NCBI RefSeq assembly: GCF_000241325.1
Contig: NZ_BAEI01000057.1
Coordinates: 62,001-126,000, forward strand
DNA length: 64,000 bases
Direction of reading: 5' to 3'
Source: Gordonia polyisoprenivorans NBRC 16320 = JCM 10675
Lineage (GTDB): Bacteria > Actinomycetota > Actinomycetes > Mycobacteriales > Mycobacteriaceae
Position 1 is the first letter of the stretch; every line of letters begins with the position of its first letter. Positions 58,802 to 64,000 of this stretch are shown piece after piece. The position numbers and the translations under genes were made by a program. The notes beneath the pieces are model-generated. The model saw nothing but the letters and a program-made list of their open reading frames with translations, made no database searches and was not told the DNA's origin.

Positions 58802-59056
58802 ATGACCAACCCGTTCGACAACACCGACGGGGTCTTCTCCGTCCTGGTCAACCACGAGAACCAGCATTCGCTGTGGCCGGACTTCGCGCCGATCCCGCAG
58901 GGGTGGCAGCAGGTGTACGGGCCCGACGGACACGACGCCTGCCTGGCCTACGTCGAGGACAACTGGCGCGACATGCGGCCGGCGAGCCTGATCGCCGCGA
59001 TGGGTGAGGCGCCCGACGCCCACCGAACCGGGAGGAACCAGGATGGGACGGCATAG
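58802..59056 (+). CDS. MbtH-like protein
   Basis: 84 aa. NRPS adenylation-domain chaperone. The signature is complete: NxExQxSLWP as NHENQHSLWP, PIPQGWQQVYG, and the final DNWRDMRPASL. It lies 62 bp after the NRPS and overlaps the ABC gene start, so all are likely one transcript. Extra C-terminal residues after RPASL are slightly longer than the minimum. Confidence 0.95.
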   Translation: MTNPFDNTDGVFSVLVNHENQHSLWPDFAPIPQGWQQVYGPDGHDACLAYVEDNWRDMRPASLIAAMGEAPDAHRTGRNQDGTA

Positions 59057-60182
59057 CATGGCCGGCGGATTCGACCCCGACCTCAGTACCTCACACCGCG
59101 GCGCGACCGACCCGATCACCGAGCGCCTGTCCGCCACCGGCTCGGCTCCCGCACTGGAATTGACCGGTGTGACAAAGACCTTCAGCTCCGGACCGTTCGG
59201 TCGCGGGCGCAAGGTGCGCGCACTCGACGGTCTGGATCTGACCGTGCCCGCCGGGACGGTCCACGCGCTGCTCGGACCCAATGGTGCGGGCAAGACGACG
59301 ACCGTCCGCGCCGTCGCCACGCTGATGCGCCCGGATGCCGGTTCGGTGAAGGTGTGCGGTCTCGACGCGCTCGCCGACCCGGGGGCCGTCCGCGACATCA
59401 TCGGGGTGTCGGGCCAGTACGCCGCGGTCGACGGAACGCTCACCGGTTTCGAGAACCTGCGCATGGTCGCCCAGCTGTACGGGCACTCACGCCGTGATGC
59501 GAGCGAGCGGGCACGCGCTCTGATCAACGATTTGGATCTCGACGCCGCGGCCGATCGGCCGATGCGCACCTACTCCGGCGGCATGCGACGACGCCTCGAC
59601 CTGGCCGGTGCGCTCATCAACGACCCGAAGCTGATCATCCTCGACGAGCCCACCACCGGTCTCGATCCCCGTGGCCGACGCCAGATCTGGGAGGTCATCG
59701 GGGAGCAGGTCGCCACCGGGACGACGGTGTTGCTGACCACCCAGTACCTCGAGGAGGCCGACGAACTCGCCGATCAGATCACCGTGATCGATCACGGCAC
59801 GATCCGCGCGCAGGGCACCGCGACAGAGCTCAAGGAGACCACCGCACCGGCGATCCTCACCGTCGAGGTCGCCCCGCATCACGATCGGCACGATCGTGGC
59901 AGCGGCACCGCCACCGAGGTGATCGCGACCACGCTGGCCGAGGTCGGTCTCGGCATGCCCGAGCGGATCGACGACGTGCGCTGGTCGGTACCGGTTGCCG
60001 GCGGAACGCGCAGTGCGGTCGCCGCGGTACGGATCTGCGGTGAGTTCGGGATCGAGATCGTCGACGCCTCGGTGAGCACCCCCACCCTCGACGACGTCTT
60101 CCTCCGGCTGACCGGTCGCGTCGCCGCCGACCCGCCGGCAAGCGAGGACCCACAACGATTGGAGCCCAGCGATGTTCGCTGA
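59043..60182 (+). CDS. ABC-2 exporter ATP-binding protein, DrrA family
   Basis: 379 aa. Walker A GPNGAGKTT at about residues 75-83, signature YSGGMRRRLDLAGAL, Walker B LIILDEPTTGLDPRGR and the switch histidine position as Q in LLTTQYLEEADEL. The C-terminal ~100 residues match the DrrA family regulatory domain (DASVSTPTLDDVFL). Start ATG 59043 with GGGAGG 6-7 nt upstream, overlapping mbtH by 14 bp. With the next gene it forms an exporter, probably for the NRPS product. Confidence 0.9.
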   Translation: MGRHSMAGGFDPDLSTSHRGATDPITERLSATGSAPALELTGVTKTFSSGPFGRGRKVRALDGLDLTVPAGTVHALLGPNGAGKTTTVRAVATLMRPDAGSVKVCGLDALADPGAVRDIIGVSGQYAAVDGTLTGFENLRMVAQLYGHSRRDASERARALINDLDLDAAADRPMRTYSGGMRRRLDLAGALINDPKLIILDEPTTGLDPRGRRQIWEVIGEQVATGTTVLLTTQYLEEADELADQITVIDHGTIRAQGTATELKETTAPAILTVEVAPHHDRHDRGSGTATEVIATTLAEVGLGMPERIDDVRWSVPVAGGTRSAVAAVRICGEFGIEIVDASVSTPTLDDVFLRLTGRVAADPPASEDPQRLEPSDVR

Positions 60183-60954
60183 CACCGCAGTCCTGGTCGA
60201 ACGAAACCTGCTGACCGTCAAACGCATCCCGACCCTGCTGCTCTCGGCGACCGTGCAGCCGTTGATGTTCGTGGTGCTCTTCGCCTATGTCTTCGGCGCC
60301 ACCCTCGGCGGAGCCCCCTACCGGGAGTTCCTGATGGCCGGCATCTTCACCCAGACCGTCGTGTTCAACGCCGCCTTCACCACCGTCGGCCTGGCCGGTG
60401 ACATGTCCGGGGGCATCGTCGATCGCCTCCGGTCGCTGCCGATGTCACGCATCGGGGTGATCGCCGCGCGTGTCGGTTCGGACATGCTGCTCGGCGCCAT
60501 CGGACTCGCGGTCATGGTGGCCAGTGGTCTGGCCATCGGCTGGCGGGTCCGCGGCAGCGCCGGCGACGCGGTGATCGCATTTGCCGTGATCGCCTTGTTC
60601 GCCCTGGCGATGGCCTGGATCGGCGCGGTCAGCGGTTTGGCGGCACCGAATGTGGAAGTGGCCCAGAGCATCGGGTTCCTGTGGATGTTCCCGGTGACGT
60701 TCCTCTCCAGTGCGTTCATCTCCGCACAGAGCCTGCCGGGACCGCTACGCGCGATCGCCGAATGGAATCCGGTGACCGCGGTGGCGACGATGGCACGCGA
60801 GAAGTTCGGCAACAGTGCGCCGCCGGATTTCCCGGCCCCGTCCGGTTGGGTCGCCGACCACGCCCTGGGGTACTCGATCGGGGCGAGCCTGGTGATCCTC
60901 GCGGTGTGCGTGCCGGTGTCGTTGCTGCTCTACCGCCGATCGACGAGTCGGTAA
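60172..60954 (+). CDS. ABC-2 exporter permease, DrrB family
   Basis: 260 aa, about six predicted helices. The ABC-2 motif FLWMFPVTFLSSAFISAQSLPGPLRAIAEWNPVT (around residues 168-200) and the N-terminal RNLLTVKRIP identify the family. The ATG overlaps the ATPase gene by 11 bp. Partner of the preceding ATPase in export of the NRPS peptide or a lipid. Confidence 0.9.
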   Translation: MFADTAVLVERNLLTVKRIPTLLLSATVQPLMFVVLFAYVFGATLGGAPYREFLMAGIFTQTVVFNAAFTTVGLAGDMSGGIVDRLRSLPMSRIGVIAARVGSDMLLGAIGLAVMVASGLAIGWRVRGSAGDAVIAFAVIALFALAMAWIGAVSGLAAPNVEVAQSIGFLWMFPVTFLSSAFISAQSLPGPLRAIAEWNPVTAVATMAREKFGNSAPPDFPAPSGWVADHALGYSIGASLVILAVCVPVSLLLYRRSTSR

Positions 60955-60988
60955 CGACTGATGATCGATCGACCGGGATCGTGACACC

Positions 60989-61681
60989 ATGCTGATCGGA
61001 CATGTCTACCGTGGAGGGGTGCCACCCTCCACCGATGACACGTCGCCGCCACACCGCGAGGCCGACACCGACGGGCACGGCGGTTTTGCCGCCGCGCCGC
61101 ACCCCGACCTGTCGTTCGCCGACGATTCCGATGTCTCGATGCGCGCGTTGCTCGAGGCGTCGGCGGTCGGCGACCGGGCATCGTTCGCCCGACTCTATGA
61201 CCTGACCAACCCCCGCATCTATGGTCTGGTGCTGCGCGTGATCCGGGACGCCAACTATGCCGAGGAGGTCGTCCAGGAGGCGTACCTGCAGTACTGGCAG
61301 AAGGCGTCGACGTATCGGCCCGAACGCGGCTCGGTGATCACCTGGATGATGACCATCGCCCACCGGCGCGCGATCGATCGGGTGCGCACCGAGGATCTCC
61401 AACGACGCCGGGTCACCGAGGCCGGTGTCGCGCAGGCATCGGTGTCCGATCCGCTGCCACTCGAGGTGGTCGTCGACCGTGAGGAAACCCGCACATTGCG
61501 TACCTGTCTCGACGATCTCACCGAACTGCAGCGCTCCAGCATCGAGATGTCCTACTTCAACGGCCTGACCTATCCCGAGGTGGCCGCCCAGACCGACACC
61601 CCGCTGCCGACCATCAAGTCACGCATCCGGGACGGGCTGCGGCGGCTGCGCGATTGTCTGCGAGGACGCGGCCATGCCTGA
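60989..61681 (+). CDS. sigK: ECF sigma factor, SigK-like
   Basis: 230 aa. Region 2, about residues 62-125 (ASFARLYDLTNPRIYGLVLR, ANYAEEVVQEAYLQYWQKAS, SVITWMMTIAHRRAIDRVR); region 4, 170-222 (DLTELQRSSIEMSYFNGLTY, PEVAAQTDTPLPTIKSRIR). Mates with the overlapping anti-sigma gene, matching the SigK/RskA pair of mycobacteria. The start is uncertain (ATG 60989 or GTG 61019): neither has a well-spaced ribosome-binding site. It lies 34 bp after the exporter and might control the NRPS cluster; no such link is shown by sequence. Confidence 0.88.
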   Translation: MLIGHVYRGGVPPSTDDTSPPHREADTDGHGGFAAAPHPDLSFADDSDVSMRALLEASAVGDRASFARLYDLTNPRIYGLVLRVIRDANYAEEVVQEAYLQYWQKASTYRPERGSVITWMMTIAHRRAIDRVRTEDLQRRRVTEAGVAQASVSDPLPLEVVVDREETRTLRTCLDDLTELQRSSIEMSYFNGLTYPEVAAQTDTPLPTIKSRIRDGLRRLRDCLRGRGHA

Positions 61682-62663
61682 CACCGAGTGGCTCGACGAT
61701 CACGTCGAACTGTTCGCCATCCATGCCCTCGAGGGCGCCGAGGCCGACCGGTTCGTCGACGAATACAACGGACTGACGCCGTTGGAGCGCACCATCTACG
61801 ACGGCCGTATCGACGAAATCCACACCACCATGGCCGATTTCGCTGCCGGCTACGCCCTGGCGGCACGGCCGGAACTGCGTGAGCGGGTTCTCGATCACGT
61901 CTTCTCGGCGCCCGCCGACACCACCGGACCGCCGGACTCCCCCGAGTCGCCGGTCTCCCCGGGGTCGATGTCGTCGATCTCGACACCGGCGGAGACCGAT
62001 ACCGGCCGGCACGCGGCGGTCTCCCCGGCCCCCGGGAGCGACAGTCCGGCCTACGCGGCGACCGGTCCGCCGGTTCCGCCGGCCCCGACCCCTCAAGGCC
62101 CCGTCACAGAAGGCCCTGTCGCAGAACGCTCTGTCACAGAGGGCTCGACACCGGAAGGCCCCGACTCCGGCCGGGTCGTCGACCTGGCCGCCCGCCGACG
62201 CAGACGAGCCGCAGCGCTGGCCGCCGCGGCGGTCGTCGTGGGCGTCGCGCTCGGTGCCGGGGTGCTGGTCGGACGCCAGACCGCTCCACAACCGGCGCCG
62301 ACGACGTCGGCCGATCGCAACGTCCTCGACGTGTTGCAGGCGCCCGACGCGGTGGTCTCGGTCGCTCGGCTGGCCGACGATCACGGGGCGATGTCGGTGG
62401 TCGCGTCGCGGACCCAGAACCGGGCCGTGGCGGTACTGCGTGATCAGCGCACACCGCTACCGTCGAATCGCACGTATCAGCTGTGGCTGGTCGGCGGCGC
62501 CAATGCGCAGCCGGCATCGGCGGGCCTCGTTCCGGGCTCCGGGACGGCCGATCCCCTACTTATCGAGCGCATCGATAATTCTCAGGTTCTTGCCGTCACG
62601 ATCGAGCCGGAGGGCGGGTCACCACAACCGACGACCGACATTCTCGCGCAGGTGTCACTGTGA
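61674..62663 (+). CDS. rskA: anti-sigma-K factor, RskA-like
   Basis: 329 aa; overlaps the sigma gene by 8 bp. Residues 1-85 are the cytoplasmic anti-sigma domain (DHVELFAIHALEGAEADRFV). Residues 90-175 are a Pro/Ser/Glu-rich linker with repeats near PVTEGPVAERSVTEGSTPEG. One membrane helix (about 180-201, basic RRRRR before it) leads to an extracytoplasmic RskA domain (VLDVLQAPDAVVSVARL, YQLWLVGGANAQ). Its linker is much longer than in mycobacterial RskA. Regulated proteolysis would release the sigma factor. Confidence 0.88.
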   Translation: MPDTEWLDDHVELFAIHALEGAEADRFVDEYNGLTPLERTIYDGRIDEIHTTMADFAAGYALAARPELRERVLDHVFSAPADTTGPPDSPESPVSPGSMSSISTPAETDTGRHAAVSPAPGSDSPAYAATGPPVPPAPTPQGPVTEGPVAERSVTEGSTPEGPDSGRVVDLAARRRRRAAALAAAAVVVGVALGAGVLVGRQTAPQPAPTTSADRNVLDVLQAPDAVVSVARLADDHGAMSVVASRTQNRAVAVLRDQRTPLPSNRTYQLWLVGGANAQPASAGLVPGSGTADPLLIERIDNSQVLAVTIEPEGGSPQPTTDILAQVSL

Positions 62664-62700
62664 TTCCCGGCCGCCACGACGTGCTACCCGGCTGACACGA

Positions 62701-62730
62701 CGACCCCCGGACGCCATGGGCGCGGGGTCG
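62701..62730. terminator. hairpin between convergent rskA and regulator genes
   Basis: CGACCCC (62701-62707) pairs with GGGGTCG (62724-62730) around a partly self-complementary loop, in the 107-bp gap between two converging stops. Confidence 0.5.
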
Positions 62731-62770
62731 ACGTCGGTCGGTGGTACCGGGATTCAGGGTGTACCGGGGC

Positions 62771-63247
62771 TCACCAATCCTCGAGGCGGGTGATGCCGTC
62801 CTGCAGCGCGCGTGCGAGTAGGTGCGTCTTCGTCGGTGCGGGGCGCCCGACGGCCGCATATTTCGCCCGGATTCGCGCCAGGTGGGTGCTCACGGTCGAT
62901 GCCGCGATGAACAGCTGCTCGGCGGCCTCGTCCTTCGATTCGGCTGCCAACCAGGCGAGAAGGACCTCGACCTCGCGCGGCGAGAGCACCGGACGCCGGA
63001 TCGGTGCGGGCGCGGGCGCGGCGCTCGGCATGGCCGGGCGCATCGGTGGCCGGACCGGTGCGAGCGGACGCATCCTCAGATGCGAGCCCGGCGCGACCGG
63101 GGGCCGATAGTCGGCGATACGGGCCACCGAGGCTCGGAGGTCGCGGGGGTGACCGACCGGATGTCCGGGGGCCGGAAGGGGCATGGTGTCCGAAATATCG
63201 GAATGCGCGGTCGTCACCGTTGGTCCTCGTTTACTGTCAGGTACCAC
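62771..63247 (-). CDS. LuxR-type HTH regulator with Pro-rich N-terminus
   Basis: 158 aa. Residues 88-150 form a LuxR-type HTH (LSPREVEVLLAWLAAESKDE, AAEQLFIAASTVSTHLARIR, AKYAAVGRPAPTKTHLLARA). The N-terminal 85 residues are Pro/Ala/Arg-rich without a receiver or sensor domain, so control must come from expression level or protein contacts. The frame starts at 63247; MPLPAPGH at 63184 is an alternative. Convergent with rskA. Confidence 0.75.
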   Translation of the reverse strand: MVPDSKRGPTVTTAHSDISDTMPLPAPGHPVGHPRDLRASVARIADYRPPVAPGSHLRMRPLAPVRPPMRPAMPSAAPAPAPIRRPVLSPREVEVLLAWLAAESKDEAAEQLFIAASTVSTHLARIRAKYAAVGRPAPTKTHLLARALQDGITRLEDW

Positions 63248-63399
63248 GGCTCACGCGCGGGGATCGCGCTCGCCGTTCGCACTGGGGTCCATCAACTCTT
63301 CACAGAGAATATTAAGGCTGCGTTCAGCAACCGAATAGTCCCAACATGGGGGACGTCGTTTGCAGATGCAAGGATTAAGCGATTCGTCAATCCGTGATC

Positions 63400-63621
63400 T
63401 CAGCGGGACACTGCACCACGGGCCCCCGCGCGTCCGGCCTCCCGTACGGCCTGCGCACGCGACGCATAGATCTCCCGCGCCGCGGGACGGATGATCGCGG
63501 CGAACAACGTCGCCATCAACAGCACTGCCACACGGCCGATCTCGGCGCCCGCCCCGCTCACGCCCCGAGGGCGCGGCGTTTTCCTCCGATCGGGTGGACC
63601 GATCAGGGCTCCGCCGGGCAC
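63400..63621 (-). CDS. possible small membrane protein
   Basis: 73 aa, GTG start. A single hydrophobic stretch IGRVAVLLMATLFAAII (about residues 28-44) is followed by a basic Ala/Arg-rich tail. No recognised family. A shorter start at the internal ATG (MATLFAAII) is possible. Weakly supported: no clear ribosome-binding site. Confidence 0.35.
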   Translation of the reverse strand: MPGGALIGPPDRRKTPRPRGVSGAGAEIGRVAVLLMATLFAAIIRPAAREIYASRAQAVREAGRAGARGAVSR

Positions 63622-63653
63622 GCCGCCCGCGTAGGATCACCCCGATGCCAAAA

Positions 63654-63667
63654 TAGAACGTGTTCTA
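63654..63667 (+). promoter_or_regulatory. KstR-type operator
   Basis: TAGAACGTGTTCTA has perfect TAGAAC/GTTCTA arms and matches the published mycobacterial KstR motif TNNAACNNGTTNNA at every fixed position. It lies 32 bp upstream of the next gene's ATG and probably overlaps its promoter. Confidence 0.75.
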
Positions 63668-63699
63668 GAATTGATCCGGAGCGAGGCGAGGAACCGACC

Positions 63700-64000
63700 A
63701 TGACGCACCCTTCCCGACATGACGTACTGGGCTCGACGGTGACGATGCCGGTCGAGATCCGGCGGGCCCGCTGCTTCGTCGCGGGCTTCACCGCCGACGC
63801 GAGGGCGATGCAGGCCGCGATCGATGCCGCGGGCGACACTCGCGGTGCGTTGGCGCCGTTGCGGATTCGTCGCGGCCGGGGCATGTGCATGCTGGTCTTC
63901 GTCGACTACATCGACGGCGATCTCGGTCCCTACAACGAATTCGGGGTGTGCTTCCTCGTCGATCCGACCACGACCGACGACGCCCCCGGCCCCGGGGATT
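63700..64000 (+). CDS. acetoacetate decarboxylase-like protein, 3'-truncated by window edge
   Basis: First 100 residues only; the frame is open to the end. Begins MTHPSRHDVLGSTVTMPVEI. VDYIDGDLGPYNEFGVCFLV resembles the strand-turn region of the acetoacetate decarboxylase (ADC) family. The ATG follows GAGGCGAGGAA. A near-perfect KstR-type box lies 32 bp upstream, so a role in sterol or lipid catabolism is inferred. Whether the catalytic Lys is present cannot be seen. Confidence 0.6.
   Translation, partial: MTHPSRHDVLGSTVTMPVEIRRARCFVAGFTADARAMQAAIDAAGDTRGALAPLRIRRGRGMCMLVFVDYIDGDLGPYNEFGVCFLVDPTTTDDAPGPGD

Overview
The window is GC-rich, densely coding actinobacterial chromosome, most consistent with Mycobacteriales and probably a Gordonia or close relative. 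The evidence is the ugpAEBC order, a SigK/RskA pair, a hemophore-like protein, an MbtH protein beside a large NRPS, and a near-perfect KstR-type operator. Genus is an inference from gene content; no 16S rRNA or tRNA gene was seen.

Layout. 1-2.8 kb: a shikimate/quinate cassette (MFS permease cut by the window edge, a shikimate dehydrogenase family enzyme, a TetR regulator). 2.8-7.6 kb (minus): infA, rpmJ, rpsM, rpsK, rpsD, rpoA, rplQ, truA. 7.9-18.8 kb: small membrane and unknown proteins, an LLM-type oxidoreductase, an EAL protein, dtd, fdhD and a four-gene glycerophosphodiester/sugar ABC importer. 18.9-24.7 kb (minus): rpsH, rplF, rplR, rpsE, rpmD, rplO, secY, adk, map. As given, adk carries a one-base deletion in its P-loop. 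24.9-42.7 kb: accessory cargo. It holds a five-gene operon (27.5-35.3 kb) with a Z1 helicase, a MORC/MutL-like GHKL ATPase and a ParA-like ATPase that looks like an anti-phage system, then a TerD-AIM24 fusion, a secreted lipase, aspA with a divergent FadR-type regulator, a hemophore-like protein and a thioesterase. 43.0-44.4 kb (minus): rplN, rplX, rplE, rpsN. 44.9-61 kb (plus): a 4613-residue four-module NRPS, MbtH and a DrrAB-type exporter. 61-62.7 kb: sigK-like/rskA-like. 62.8-64 kb: a LuxR-type regulator, a doubtful small ORF and an acetoacetate decarboxylase-like gene cut by the window end.

The ribosomal-protein genes that form one string in many bacteria lie here in three same-strand blocks separated by about 11 kb and 18 kb of unrelated genes. 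Each block has its own promoter and a long leader; the rplN and rpsH promoters are near copies of each other.

The two most interesting systems are the Z1/GHKL/ParA operon and the NRPS. The first NRPS module is EntF-like and predicted to load serine; the other three share a DALF-type specificity code I cannot assign. No enzyme supplying a starter acid or unusual amino acid is in the window, so the product is unknown.
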